A DNA stretch of 64,000 nt, taken from Bremerella sp. P1. Its GTDB lineage: Bacteria > Planctomycetota > Planctomycetia > Pirellulales > Pirellulaceae. The stretch lies in the NCBI RefSeq assembly GCF_028748185.1, contig NZ_CP118164.1:992001-1056000 (forward strand). The letters run 5' to 3'. Numbering within the stretch: position 1 is the stretch's first letter; each line of letters starts with the position of its first letter. Both the position numbers and the translations under genes were made by a program. Positions 15,982-25,456 of this stretch are shown here, piece after piece. Under the pieces are notes generated by a model. That model was not told the DNA's origin and ran no database searches. It saw only the letters and a list, made by a program, of their open reading frames with translations.

Positions 15982-18801
15982 TTACGCAAACAGCGATTTA
16001 GCTAACTCTTCCGCTTTAGCCATAGCCGCCGGAATCTGCGAGGCATCCTTACCACCGGCTTGGGCCATGTCAGGACGTCCGCCACCCTTTCCACCGACGA
16101 CCGCGGCTGGTTCTTTGACCCAGTCGCCAGCCTTCTTGCCGCTGTCGACCAGCGACTTGCTGAGCCCGGCGACAATGGTGACCTTGCCTTCTTCGGCAGC
16201 GGCGAACAGCATGACGGCCGAAGACTCGGTGCTTTTGCGGATCTGGTCGATCAGTTGACGCATGAGGTTGGCATTGGCACCGGGCACGTCGGCGACGACG
16301 ACACTGGTGTCGCCGACCTTGGTAGCCTTGGCCAGCAGGTCATCGCCCGAGAGCGTGCCGGACTTCTCTCGTTCGGCCAACTGATGTTTCAGCTTGTCAA
16401 CTTCGTGGTAAAGGGTTTCGACACGTTCAGCCGACTCGAACAGTGGGCTGTTCAAGAGGCGAGCCGATTCCTTCAACATCTCTTTGCGATGATAGTAATC
16501 GACGTCCGCACCACTGTACGGCTTGATCTCGGCCGGAGCTTCCGGTGCTTTGCCACTACCGTTGACGGCCTTCTTCAAGTCACGCACGTAACCGGTCAAG
16601 CTACGGACGGCTTCGGGGATGTTGGGCACGTCGCACTTGAGTGTCTTGGCCATCGCGTCGAGCGAGTGATCGACCTTTTCGCGGTACTCCTTCGCCTTTT
16701 CACCGGTCAGGGCAATGATACGACGCACGCCAGCGGAGACGCTTTCTTCGCTGATCACCTCGAACGCTTCGACCTGCTTGGTATCAGTCAGGTGCGTACC
16801 ACCGCACAGTTCGCGGCTGAAGTCACCCATGGTGACCATGCGAACCGGGTCGGGGTACTTCTCGCCGAAGAGCATCATTGCACCCAGTTCGCGGGCTTTG
16901 GCCAGCGGAACCGTTTCCCATTTGACCGTACCACCGTCGACGACCTTCGCGTTCACGTCGGTTTCGATGGTGGTCAACTGATCGAGAGCAATCGGTTCCA
17001 TGTTGGTGAAGTCGAACCGGAGGAGGTCGTCTTCGACTTTGGAGCCTTGCTGTTGAGCGTGCGAACCGAGTGTCTTCTGCAACGCATGATGCAGAATGTG
17101 CGTGGCCGAGTGAGCCCGCTTGATAGCCGCGCGACGTGCATTGTCGACTTCGGCCTTGGCAGTGGTGTCGGTCGTGATCGTTCCCTTGGCGAGGTAACCT
17201 TCGTGCAGGAACAGGTCGCTGTCCTTCTGCGTGTCGGTCACGATGAACTCGAAGTCACTTGAGTAGATGCGACCGGTATCGCCAACCTGACCGCCTGACT
17301 CACCGTAAAACGGTGTCTTGTCGAGGACGACGATCATGTGGTGCTCGGGTCCGGTCGTGCTGCACTCGTCGACCAGTTGCGACTCATCGTCCCCTTCCGC
17401 AGCGGTCACGATCCCTTTGATCGTCACCTCGGTGGCTTCGTTGTCGTAACCGATAAACTCCGTCGAGCGCACCGAATTCTTGAGCGACTCGATTGGCCCC
17501 GTTTCGAAGAGCTTCACCTGGTCGCCGCCAGATCGCTCGCCGAACTCTTCCATTGCCTTCTTGTAGCCGACCCAGTCGAACGTGAAGCCATGTTCGATAG
17601 CGACCTGCTCGAACAGTTCCGGCGGGAAGCCAAACGTTTGGTAAAGTTCAGCCGCTTCGTCACCGTTGACCACAGTGCGATTGGCCGAACGCATGCCAGC
17701 AAAGATCTTTTCGCTGCGGGCAATGCCGTCATCCAGCGAGTGCAGGAAGTTTTCTTCTTCGCTCTTGATGACGTTCTTCACGCGTGTGACCGAATCTTGC
17801 AGATCCGGGTAAGGCGTCTTCATCATCTCGACAATCTTGTCGACCAGTTGGTAAGCGAAGGCCTGGTGCATGCCCATCTGGTGACCATCGAGCACGGCCC
17901 GGCGAAGCAATCGACGGATGACGTACTTCTCTTTGTTGGCACCTGGGTAAACGTTCTCGTGAACGGCCATCGTACAGGCGCGGATGTGATCGGTGATACG
18001 ACGCAGGCGACGACCGTTATCGGAAGCCGGATCGTACTTCACACCACAGATCTCGCCGGCCGCTTCCACGATCGGACGCAGGATGTCGATGTGGTAGTTA
18101 GTGCTGACGCCCTGCAGGGTAGCCGCGGTACGTTCGAGCCCCATCCCGGTATCGATGTTCTTGCTGGGTAGCGGTTCAAGGTTATCTGGCGGATCGCCCA
18201 CGCGATTGAACTGCGTGAAGACGAGATTCCAGATCTCGACCTTCTCACCACCGTCTTTCGGGTTGAAGTAGATTTCGCTACACGGACCACAAACGCCGTC
18301 GGGGCCTTGGCTGGGTGCACTGGCCGGCCAGAAGTTTTCGTCTTCGTCCAGGCGTTCAATGCGGCTGAATGGCAGGCCGATCTTTTCGTGCCAGATGTTG
18401 GCAGCTTCGTCGTCATCCTTATAGACGGTGACGCTCAGCTGAGCGGGATCGATCGCGAGCCACTTCTTGTCGGTTAGAAACTCCCAGGCCCAGTGAATCG
18501 CATCTTCTTTGAAATAGTCGCCAAAGCTAAAGTTGCCCAGCATTTCAAAGAACGTGTGGTGATAGGCGGTACGACCGACATTGTCGATGTCGCCGGTACG
18601 CAGACACTTCTGGCAAGTCGTGGCCTTGGTGAAGTCGAGCTTCACGCGACCGAGGAAGTGATCTTTAAACTGGTTCATCCCGGCCGGGGTAAAGAGAACC
18701 GAGGGGTCCCAGGTGGGAACCAGAACGTCGCTCGGGCAACGGGTGTGTCCTTTGGTCTCGAAAAAGCTGAGGTACTTTTCGCGTAGTTCGTCGGTTTTCA
18801 T
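15982..18801 (-). CDS. alaS: Alanine--tRNA ligase
   Basis: The 939-residue class II synthetase charges tRNA(Ala) with alanine. The N-terminal catalytic core is clear (SFFETKGHTRCPSDVLVP, FTPAGMNQFKDHFLG, then TGMGLERTAATLQG). The editing domain carries the zinc ligands HSATHILHH near 562 and CGGTH near 665. The C-terminal DHHA1 domain ends with GGKGGGRPDMAQAGG. The protein is some 60 residues longer than the common 870-880, with extra sequence mostly after the editing domain. The 430-bp leader upstream holds a large hairpin. It follows recA on the same strand but is far enough away to have its own promoter. Confidence 0.96.
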   Translation of the reverse strand: MKTDELREKYLSFFETKGHTRCPSDVLVPTWDPSVLFTPAGMNQFKDHFLGRVKLDFTKATTCQKCLRTGDIDNVGRTAYHHTFFEMLGNFSFGDYFKEDAIHWAWEFLTDKKWLAIDPAQLSVTVYKDDDEAANIWHEKIGLPFSRIERLDEDENFWPASAPSQGPDGVCGPCSEIYFNPKDGGEKVEIWNLVFTQFNRVGDPPDNLEPLPSKNIDTGMGLERTAATLQGVSTNYHIDILRPIVEAAGEICGVKYDPASDNGRRLRRITDHIRACTMAVHENVYPGANKEKYVIRRLLRRAVLDGHQMGMHQAFAYQLVDKIVEMMKTPYPDLQDSVTRVKNVIKSEEENFLHSLDDGIARSEKIFAGMRSANRTVVNGDEAAELYQTFGFPPELFEQVAIEHGFTFDWVGYKKAMEEFGERSGGDQVKLFETGPIESLKNSVRSTEFIGYDNEATEVTIKGIVTAAEGDDESQLVDECSTTGPEHHMIVVLDKTPFYGESGGQVGDTGRIYSSDFEFIVTDTQKDSDLFLHEGYLAKGTITTDTTAKAEVDNARRAAIKRAHSATHILHHALQKTLGSHAQQQGSKVEDDLLRFDFTNMEPIALDQLTTIETDVNAKVVDGGTVKWETVPLAKARELGAMMLFGEKYPDPVRMVTMGDFSRELCGGTHLTDTKQVEAFEVISEESVSAGVRRIIALTGEKAKEYREKVDHSLDAMAKTLKCDVPNIPEAVRSLTGYVRDLKKAVNGSGKAPEAPAEIKPYSGADVDYYHRKEMLKESARLLNSPLFESAERVETLYHEVDKLKHQLAEREKSGTLSGDDLLAKATKVGDTSVVVADVPGANANLMRQLIDQIRKSTESSAVMLFAAAEEGKVTIVAGLSKSLVDSGKKAGDWVKEPAAVVGGKGGGRPDMAQAGGKDASQIPAAMAKAEELAKSLFA

Positions 18802-19231
18802 TGGGAGCTTAGTTTTCAGTGTTCAGTTTTCAGTGTTCAGCAGGAAAGCCGCTCTGCCGACCTCTTTTCCCAATCGTTGGGACACAAGCCCTTCATGATA
18901 AGTTCTTTGCCAATTTGGGCAAAGGTGACTGATTTGGCCAGAAATATGGGCCGCTCAAGAACCAAAACAAGGCCGGCCGTCCCTCTGTGCTGGGACAGCC
19001 GACCTCGGAACCCTGTTTTGGTTAGGAGAACGCACGAAAAAGCAAATCCCGAGGGGGACGGAGATCTGCCAGATCTGCCTTGGTGCGATACGGCTCCCAG
19101 AACCAGCCGTACCGCAGTGGTTTGTCAAACGGAAAGGAACGTGCGAATCGCTTGCGTTGCTTCACTTCTCGCACCCTACGGCCCACTGGGGAAGTGGACC
19201 GGAGCTGAACGTACCCGGGAGGACGGGTCGC
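18802..19231. other. Structured recA-alaS spacer
   Basis: This 430-bp gap between recA and alaS (both minus strand) has no convincing ORF. It contains a 60-nt hairpin at 18962-19021, a 7-bp-arm hairpin TACGGCT/AGCCGTA at 19089-19111, a tandem duplication of AGATCTGCC near 19062-19081, and a GTGCGA/TCGCAC pair around 19139-19172. It could be an alaS leader, a recA 3' region or a small RNA. Confidence 0.5.
18962..19021 (-). other. Long imperfect hairpin in the alaS leader
   Basis: On the minus strand CCAAAACA (outer arm) pairs with TGTTTTGG, and inside it AGGTCGGCTGTCCC pairs with GGGACGGCCGGCCT, the two mismatches being G-U pairs in RNA. An asymmetric internal loop of about 8 nt separates the two stems. 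The terminal loop is about 8 nt. No T-run follows, so a standard terminator is less likely than a leader or RNA structure. Confidence 0.6.
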
Positions 19232-20368
19232 TTACAATTCTTCTTCCGGCGGTTCGCCATCAGCTTCCGGACCTGAGACAGGACCGACGACCGGCTCGAT
19301 AGATTCCATCACCTTCTGCTTGATTTCCTCAGTAATCTCAGGATTCTCAACCAGGAATACCCGAGCCTTCTCCTTACCTTGGCCAAGCTGCATATCGCCA
19401 TAGCGGAACCAAGCCCCGCTGCGAGCCACGATCTTGTGAGTAAGCCCCAGGTCAAGGACGTCCCCTTCAAAGCTGATGCCATCTTTGTGCATCATGTCGA
19501 ACTCGGCGACGCGGAATGGCGGGGCAACCTTGTTTTTGACGATCTTCGTGCGGACACGCTGGCCGACTACGTCTTCCCCGTCCTTCAGCTGACCGATGCG
19601 GCGAACATCGATACGGCAAGACGAGTAGAACTTCAAAGCACGGCCACCAGGCGTCGTTTCGGGGCTACCGAACATCACGCCGACCTTTTCGCGAATCTGA
19701 TTGATAAAGATCACGCAGGTCTTAGATTTAGCGATCGCTCCGGTCAGCTTACGCATCGATTGGCTCATCAAGCGGGCCTGGAGACCGACGTGCGAGTCAC
19801 CGATTTCGCCATTGAGTTCCGCCTTGGGAACCAGGGCAGCCACCGAGTCGACAACGATAATGTCGACCGCGTTCGATTTGACCAGCATCTCGGTGATCTG
19901 CATCGCTTCTTCACCGCTGGATGGCTGGCTGACCAGCAATGTTTCTAGCTGCACGCCAAGCTTCTTGGCCCAACTGGGGTCGAGGGCGTGTTCGGCGTCG
20001 ACAAAAGCAGCGATCCCGCCCAGCTTCTGGGCCTGAGCGACCGCATGGAGGGCGAGCGTCGTTTTACCGCTCGATTCAGGGCCAAACATCTCGATGATTC
20101 GCCCACGCGGAATCCCTCGGCCCCCCAGGGCCAGGTCCAGCGAAAGCGATCCGGTCGGGATCCCTTCGATCACCTTATGATTGGTGCCCAGGGGCATGAT
20201 GGCCCCTTCGCCGAACGATTTCTCGATCTGCGCGAGGGTCGTTTTCAGGGTGGTGTTCCCGGCAAAGACGTCCTTTTTGGCGTCCGCTCCCTTAGAAGCG
20301 GTGTCCTTCCCGGACGATTTTCTCTTGGCTGCCATTTTACCGTTGCTCTTGGTTGCGACCGTGACCAT
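19232..20368 (-). CDS. recA: Recombinase A
   Basis: The 378-residue protein is RecA, the ATP-dependent strand-exchange filament for recombination and SOS activation. Walker A is GPESSGKT at residues 96-103, followed by [32 protein letters not shown] (Walker B), the L1 and L2 loop regions (MSQSMRKL, then [21 protein letters not shown]), and a C-terminal acidic tail ending EEEL. The N-terminus has a Lys/Ala-rich extension of about 35 residues compared with E. coli RecA. AAAGGAG upstream of the ATG at 20368 supports the start. Dyad sequences upstream may be regulatory. Confidence 0.97.
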   Translation of the reverse strand: MVTVATKSNGKMAAKRKSSGKDTASKGADAKKDVFAGNTTLKTTLAQIEKSFGEGAIMPLGTNHKVIEGIPTGSLSLDLALGGRGIPRGRIIEMFGPESSGKTTLALHAVAQAQKLGGIAAFVDAEHALDPSWAKKLGVQLETLLVSQPSSGEEAMQITEMLVKSNAVDIIVVDSVAALVPKAELNGEIGDSHVGLQARLMSQSMRKLTGAIAKSKTCVIFINQIREKVGVMFGSPETTPGGRALKFYSSCRIDVRRIGQLKDGEDVVGQRVRTKIVKNKVAPPFRVAEFDMMHKDGISFEGDVLDLGLTHKIVARSGAWFRYGDMQLGQGKEKARVFLVENPEITEEIKQKVMESIEPVVGPVSGPEADGEPPEEEL

Positions 20369-20427
20369 TTCTTAGGGCTCCTTTATGCGGAAAGACTGCA
20401 GGCACTGCAAGCGGCCTGAAAGTCCAA

Positions 20428-20469
20428 GTGCACAGATGAACAGTGTACAAATTTGCATCGGCCATGCAA
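20428..20469 (-). promoter_or_regulatory. Dyad-rich region upstream of recA
   Basis: Two dyads lie 60-100 bp before the recA start. One is TTGCAT-N5-ATGCAA (20453-20469, perfect 6-bp arms). The other has the arms GTGCAC and GTGTAC (20428-20448, one mismatch). On the minus strand TTGCAT, 16 nt and TACACT could form a weak promoter. These are candidates for a LexA-type operator; no standard LexA box was found. Confidence 0.3.
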
Positions 20470-20633
20470 TCTTGTTTCTGTGTTGTTTCTGAAATTAATG
20501 ATCGGTGAGGGGCAGGACACGTTAGGTCCAGGGGCGGAAAAGAATTTCCAGAAAGTGGAAAGAAGTCCGAAAACCCTGTCAGAACAAGGACTTACGAATC
20601 ACGCCATGTAACATCGCCGGAGCAGACGGACCG

Positions 20634-21206
20634 TTACCCGAGCGAGCCGCGACCGATCAGCGTGTACTTGGGGCCGGTGCGATCCAGTTTGCTGGCAAAG
20701 ATGCAAACTTCTTTCACGTGGCACTCACCCATTGGCAATTCGGCGTTTTCTACCAGCAAAGTCTTCAGGTCTTCCACCTTGCCGCTGAAGCGTTTCAGCC
20801 GTCCGAGCGTGAGATGGGGGTGATACTTCTTGCGGGAATCGGGCGGAAACCCAATCGCGGCCAGTTGCTCAGTCAGATCTTCCTGCAGCGAAATGAGCTG
20901 CTCAGCACCAGCATTGGCCCCAATCCACAGCGTGCGGGGATTTTCGACATCGGGAAATGCCCCCGTGCCAATCATCTCGAGATCGAAGGCCGCATGTTCA
21001 GCAGCGACCTCGATCGTTTTCCGAGAGATATCGACCACGTCCTGGCTGGTCACGTCACCCAGAAAATTGGTCGTGATGTGCAGGTTCTCTGACTCGACCC
21101 ACTTCACGTCCGCCTCGGCTGCCGAGAGCTTTTTGATCAGCTTCTCGGCTCGGCGACGAACGTCCGTCGAAATGCGAACGGCCAGAAAACAGCGAGTCGC
21201 TTCCAT
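20634..21206 (-). CDS. thpR: RNA 2',3'-cyclic phosphodiesterase
   Basis: From the ATG at 21206 the protein is 190 residues, the usual size for ThpR/LigT 2H phosphoesterases, which hydrolyse RNA 2',3'-cyclic phosphates. The two catalytic HxT motifs are visible: NLHITTNFLG near residue 45 and HPHLTLGRLKR near residue 133. RCFLAVRI is the typical first strand. A longer reading frame to 21281 would overlap the PfkB gene, so the internal start is preferred. It lies 13 bp after the PfkB gene and is probably co-transcribed with it. Confidence 0.9.
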   Translation of the reverse strand: MEATRCFLAVRISTDVRRRAEKLIKKLSAAEADVKWVESENLHITTNFLGDVTSQDVVDISRKTIEVAAEHAAFDLEMIGTGAFPDVENPRTLWIGANAGAEQLISLQEDLTEQLAAIGFPPDSRKKYHPHLTLGRLKRFSGKVEDLKTLLVENAELPMGECHVKEVCIFASKLDRTGPKYTLIGRGSLG

Positions 21207-21219
21207 GAAGCAGAGCGCC

Positions 21220-22122
21220 TTAGAAGGTGAGCATCTGACGGTATTGGGCGAAACGGCCGTCGATTTCATCGCGGCTGGCACCCTTCAAACGATCCATGCT
21301 GAAGTCTTCGACAATCAGGCTGGCCACAACGGTACCGTAAGCCATGGCCTCCTTCAGCGTCTTCGGATCGAACTCGTTCTTTTCGGTCAGGTAACCCATC
21401 ATGCCACCGGCGAAGCTGTCGCCAGCACCGGTCGGATCGACCACTTCCGGCGTTGGGAACGCAGGCATCACGTACGTTTCTTTTTCCGAGAAGAACATCG
21501 CACCATGCTCGCCCTTCTTCAAAACGACGAACTTCGGCCCCATTTCCAGGACCTTCTGACCGGCTTTGACCAGGTTTTCTTCCTGGGTCAGCAGTTTGGC
21601 TTCGCTGTCGTTGAGCACCAAGCCGTCGATGCGGCCCAGCAGCTTCATCAGTTCGTCGCGTTCAATCTCGATCCACAGGTCCATCGTATCGGCGACCACC
21701 AGACGAGGGCCGGTCATTTGATCGAGCACCTTAAGCTGCGTCGTCGGCGAGCCATTGGCCAGAAACACGAAGGGGCAACGCGTGGCTTCTTCCGAAAGAG
21801 TCGGGCTGAAGTTTTCCAGCACGTTCAGATGAACTTCCAACGTGTCACGATCGTTCATGTTGTCGTGATACTTGCCAGTCCAGCGGAACGTCTTGCCCCC
21901 CTTTTCGACTTCGATGCCGGTCGTATCAATCCCACGTTCCGCGAAAAGCTGGGTATGCTCTTCCTGCCAGTCTTCACCCACAACACCAACCATGCTCACA
22001 CCGCTGAAAAAGCTGGCGGCATAGGAGAAGTGGGTGGCCGATCCGCCAATGATGTTCTCGCGAACCTCGGTGGGCGTGTGAATGGAATCGATGGCGATGG
22101 ATCCGACGACCAAAAGTGGCAT
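21220..22122 (-). CDS. PfkB-family carbohydrate kinase
   Basis: This 300-residue ribokinase-type enzyme transfers phosphate from ATP to a sugar or nucleoside. It begins with the family start (LLVVGSIAIDSIHTP) and GGSATHFSYAA. The C-terminal signature VVDPTGAGDSFAGGMMGYL (about 229-247) holds the catalytic aspartate and anion hole. Length is normal. The substrate is unknown, although the GSATHFSYAASFF region is seen in PfkB proteins of planctomycetes. It shares a divergent 221-bp promoter region with the exported 988-residue protein and is followed by thpR after 13 bp. Confidence 0.88.
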   Translation of the reverse strand: MPLLVVGSIAIDSIHTPTEVRENIIGGSATHFSYAASFFSGVSMVGVVGEDWQEEHTQLFAERGIDTTGIEVEKGGKTFRWTGKYHDNMNDRDTLEVHLNVLENFSPTLSEEATRCPFVFLANGSPTTQLKVLDQMTGPRLVVADTMDLWIEIERDELMKLLGRIDGLVLNDSEAKLLTQEENLVKAGQKVLEMGPKFVVLKKGEHGAMFFSEKETYVMPAFPTPEVVDPTGAGDSFAGGMMGYLTEKNEFDPKTLKEAMAYGTVVASLIVEDFSMDRLKGASRDEIDGRFAQYRQMLTF

Positions 22123-22343
22123 GGGGACGTCTTTCGTTTTAGCGTGAGCGGGGGAAAATCGTTTTCAATGGGTGCAAGGTTGCGACCAAACGATGGGAAG
22201 TTCTCCCTGTCTGGTCCATAATGAACCTCGCAAAACGCCTCATTATCGGGGAATTCGCTCCGACTGCAACGTACCGCATGAAACCAAATAGGCATTGTGG
22301 TCATTTTCTTGTGGCGTCTTGGAACCCCTCGTTTTTCGCTTGA

Positions 22344-25310
22344 ATGCCCCGAAAGGTCGTGAAATTGCCTTTTCGCTCCGCCCTGCTCTGCCTATTGATT
22401 TCTGCCTGCACAATTAGCGCTTCCGCCTATGGTGACGAAGAAAAGCGGTTTGTGGCCCTGCTGGAAGATGGCCGAGTGGTTGAAGACGACGTCCTGCGCA
22501 ATTGGTATTCCGGCAATGCGATGCCACAGTTGGCTGGGCAAAGCCTGATCAATGGCGGCAATCCCATGCGGTGGATGATGGACCGCTCGCTGGGACCGGC
22601 CGAAATGCCCAACGCTTACATCGAGCTATTCTCGGGAGACCGCATCCCAGGACATCCCGATGCCTACGTGCCTGAAGGAATTGAGTACCAGGCCGACGTA
22701 CCTGAGCACTTTCTGATTACGCCTAGCTTTGCGTTTCGCCGATCCTCCAACTCGCGTTATCGTTCGGATATCCGCGTCCGCCGTGACTTTGTGCGGAAGG
22801 TCGTTTGGGAACAGATGCCAGCCCTAGTCGATCGTCACGTGCCGGCAACGGTCTTTTTGAAGAACGGTCGCGAGATCACCTTCCGCGCGATTCGCTTCTC
22901 GGAAGCAGGCATCCACCTGTTGGTTGATCGCGAGCGGATGTCGTTCGGCTTTCACGAAATTGCCGAACTACACCTGGATATCGAATCCCCATGGGAAAGC
23001 CACTTACGAGAGCTGGCGATCCTTTTCCCAAGCGGCAAGGTCGAACCGGCCGATCAGCAGCGACTGGTGCAATGGGAAACGTCCGACGGCCTGGTCGCCA
23101 CCACCAGCGTGCAGCGGATCGATGCCGACTCGCGCGGCGACAACAACAATTCCGATCGTTGGGTTCATGGTATCCAGCCTGCCTGGTCGCTCGATCCGAT
23201 CTGGATCGAATGCCGTTCGACCTGGATGCGACGCAGTTGGGCCTTCGACGAAATTCCGTTGTTTCGCTTGCCCTATCAAGAGAGCCGGGACGGAGCCATG
23301 TTCTCGCGCAATGGTTTCTCGGCACGCATCAACCGCGGCATCCTCGCCGGCACCGCCAAGTCAGGTGATCGCATCAGCGGATGGAGCTTTGGTGTCATGG
23401 CCCCCAGCCGCCTAAGCTTCAACCTGCCCCCGATGGCAACGGCGTTTCGTACGATGGTTGGAATCGATCAGGCCGCGCACGATCGTGGTTGCATTCGCGG
23501 GCGGGTGTTCGTCTCTTGGGAGGGATCTCCCAAGTTTCAATCTGACGCAATCGTCGGTTCGGAAAAGACAGCCGATGCCGGCAACGTTCGCTGGAACGAA
23601 GTACCACGCGACGGACAGCTGATATTGGAAGTCGACATGGCCCATCACGGGCGACCCAATGGCGCCGATCCGTTTGACATTCGCGACATGGCAAACTGGA
23701 TCGAGCCGCGTATTGAACTCGACGGCGAGAAGCTACGCGAAGCGATCTACCAGCGAACGCCTGAAACGATCCTGGCCTGGAACGGATGGCAAGTCGCGTC
23801 GGACTTGACCAAGCTTCGATTCCAAACGACACGTCGCCGCGTCGAATACACGTACGAGTCCCCCTCGTGGCGGACGACCGTCGTGGCGAAGGACGAGCCT
23901 CTGCGTCTTACGATGACTAAGAAGATCGCCCCGGAAACCACCTACCTGGAAATCAACACGGCCAAGTTCGATGGCGGGGATGAGCCGAACCTTGAAGTTC
24001 GTATCAATGACATTCCGGTACTTTCGGAACCACTGAAGAACGTTAACACGCACGATCACGTCAACACACCGGCGCCCTACTTGGTCGATCTGACTCCCTT
24101 CGCTGGGCATGAAGTCGCGCTCGAAATTTCACAATCGCCTGGCCCCGATAACATCAGCGTCGACTGGCGAGGGATTCACTTCCTGTCGGAACCATCGTTC
24201 CTGATGCCGGTGCTGGATGCTCCCACGGAAGAACAGATCGAAGGCTTGCTCACCCTCGATGGGCAACCGGCTGACGCGCAATGGAACAACGAGATCCGCC
24301 TGGTCAGCCGACCGGCCCTCGAGATCAATGACGGACCCTGGGTTCAGATTGCCAGCTTTGATCGCCCGATCGAAATCCGGGAACGACCGCTACCGGGTCA
24401 GTACCGGCAGTTGCGTTTCGCATTTGAGAAGAAGGGTAGCGGCTATGTCCAGATTCGCCTGATGCATGGCCGAGACGCGGAGTCGCCGACGATCTATTCG
24501 GTTGGAACCGATAAGGCAGAAAAAGGAGTGATCGAACTCGCCCCCAAGAGTACCAAGCCGGGTGAATGGCACGTGGTCGGACCCGATATCTACTCCAACC
24601 TCCGCGAGATCAACATCACCGGAATTGCGATTCAATCGGTCGGAAAAGGCACGTCGATCTGGGACCATTTTGTCTTCGCCAGTAGTGCCGGGCATTACGA
24701 GCGATTGGCCTCGATTTCGCCCATCAACAACAACTGGGACAACTGGCAGAAGCGATCCGATGACTTAATGAACTACCTCCCAAAAACACTAGTCCAGGTT
24801 CATCGCCCCAAAAAACCGGTTCGTCCAGCCATTATGATCGACCAGGGCCAAGGCATCTTTGCCATGCTGGGGGACGACGATTGGAAGCGGGATCAGCAGG
24901 TCGAAATCGTTCGAGATGACGGCAAGAAATTCCCTGCTAAATGCCTGGGAATGGACGAGGAGTCCCAACTGGCCCTGCTGCGAATTGAGAATATTGAGCA
25001 GGACGGACAGTGGGGACAAGTTAATCTAGCGGGAGGCGATCGGTTCGATCGTCAGTTCGCTTATATGCTGATTCAGCAGGACGAAGAGCCCACCCAAATT
25101 GCCTGGGATATCTGCAGGCCGATCACTTTCACAAAAGGCATTGAGATTCTTTCCGGACCTTCGAACGCGGACATCTCGATCGGTGCCGTTGCAATCGACC
25201 GAAATCACCAGATTGCCGGATTCGTGCGCGGAAAATGTCCTAATGGGGAGCCAATTCTAACCATCGCCCATCCATTGACGCAGAAGCGTTCCACCCTTCA
25301 GGGCAATTAA
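22344..25310 (+). CDS. Large exported protein with NPCBM-like and degenerate HtrA-like domains
   Basis: The 988-residue product has a signal peptide (RSALLCLLISACTISASA). The first 300 residues look like a beta-rich domain of unknown type. Residues about 330-465 (ISGWSFGVMAPSRLSFNLPP, FRTMVGIDQAAHDRG, IRGRVFVSWEG) resemble the NPCBM-type carbohydrate-binding sandwich. Residues 825-985 resemble an HtrA/DegP protease: DGKKFPAKCLGMDEESQLAL matches the region around the catalytic Asp, but Gln replaces that Asp, and the expected His and Ser-Gly-Gly motifs are absent. An inactive, binding role outside the cytoplasm is inferred. Divergent from the PfkB gene. Confidence 0.65.
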   Translation: MPRKVVKLPFRSALLCLLISACTISASAYGDEEKRFVALLEDGRVVEDDVLRNWYSGNAMPQLAGQSLINGGNPMRWMMDRSLGPAEMPNAYIELFSGDRIPGHPDAYVPEGIEYQADVPEHFLITPSFAFRRSSNSRYRSDIRVRRDFVRKVVWEQMPALVDRHVPATVFLKNGREITFRAIRFSEAGIHLLVDRERMSFGFHEIAELHLDIESPWESHLRELAILFPSGKVEPADQQRLVQWETSDGLVATTSVQRIDADSRGDNNNSDRWVHGIQPAWSLDPIWIECRSTWMRRSWAFDEIPLFRLPYQESRDGAMFSRNGFSARINRGILAGTAKSGDRISGWSFGVMAPSRLSFNLPPMATAFRTMVGIDQAAHDRGCIRGRVFVSWEGSPKFQSDAIVGSEKTADAGNVRWNEVPRDGQLILEVDMAHHGRPNGADPFDIRDMANWIEPRIELDGEKLREAIYQRTPETILAWNGWQVASDLTKLRFQTTRRRVEYTYESPSWRTTVVAKDEPLRLTMTKKIAPETTYLEINTAKFDGGDEPNLEVRINDIPVLSEPLKNVNTHDHVNTPAPYLVDLTPFAGHEVALEISQSPGPDNISVDWRGIHFLSEPSFLMPVLDAPTEEQIEGLLTLDGQPADAQWNNEIRLVSRPALEINDGPWVQIASFDRPIEIRERPLPGQYRQLRFAFEKKGSGYVQIRLMHGRDAESPTIYSVGTDKAEKGVIELAPKSTKPGEWHVVGPDIYSNLREINITGIAIQSVGKGTSIWDHFVFASSAGHYERLASISPINNNWDNWQKRSDDLMNYLPKTLVQVHRPKKPVRPAIMIDQGQGIFAMLGDDDWKRDQQVEIVRDDGKKFPAKCLGMDEESQLALLRIENIEQDGQWGQVNLAGGDRFDRQFAYMLIQQDEEPTQIAWDICRPITFTKGIEILSGPSNADISIGAVAIDRNHQIAGFVRGKCPNGEPILTIAHPLTQKRSTLQGN

Positions 25311-25349
25311 CAAACTCATCTGTTTTAACTATATTTGCGGAATAATACT

Positions 25350-25361
25350 TTTCCCGGGAAA
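25350..25361. promoter_or_regulatory. Perfect 12-bp palindrome upstream of the DUF1559 gene
   Basis: TTTCCCGGGAAA lies 96 bp before the DUF1559 start and just after an A/T-rich stretch (AATAATACT) that could contain a promoter -10 region. It may be an operator. Confidence 0.3.
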
Positions 25362-25456
25362 TCTAATCACTTCCCGCCTGATTCGTCGGAACGCAACGTT
25401 ACCGGCGGTGTTGCGTAGTTATTCCGTATCTTTCTCCCTTCTCTTTTGGTACCTCC

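Noticed and set aside
15774-15989. A 71-residue minus-strand reading frame overlapping the end of alaS
   Set aside because: It needs a TTG start without a ribosome-binding site and has no recognisable features; the composition looks random.
16060-17262. A 400-residue plus-strand reading frame opposite alaS
   Set aside because: It mirrors the codon pattern of alaS on the other strand and has no family similarity; it is a shadow.
18802-19231. T-box leader controlling alaS
   Set aside because: No T-box sequence or specifier loop was visible; such leaders are typical of Firmicutes.
20830-22221. A 463-residue plus-strand reading frame opposite thpR and the PfkB gene
   Set aside because: Covers two real genes on the other strand and has no recognisable domain.
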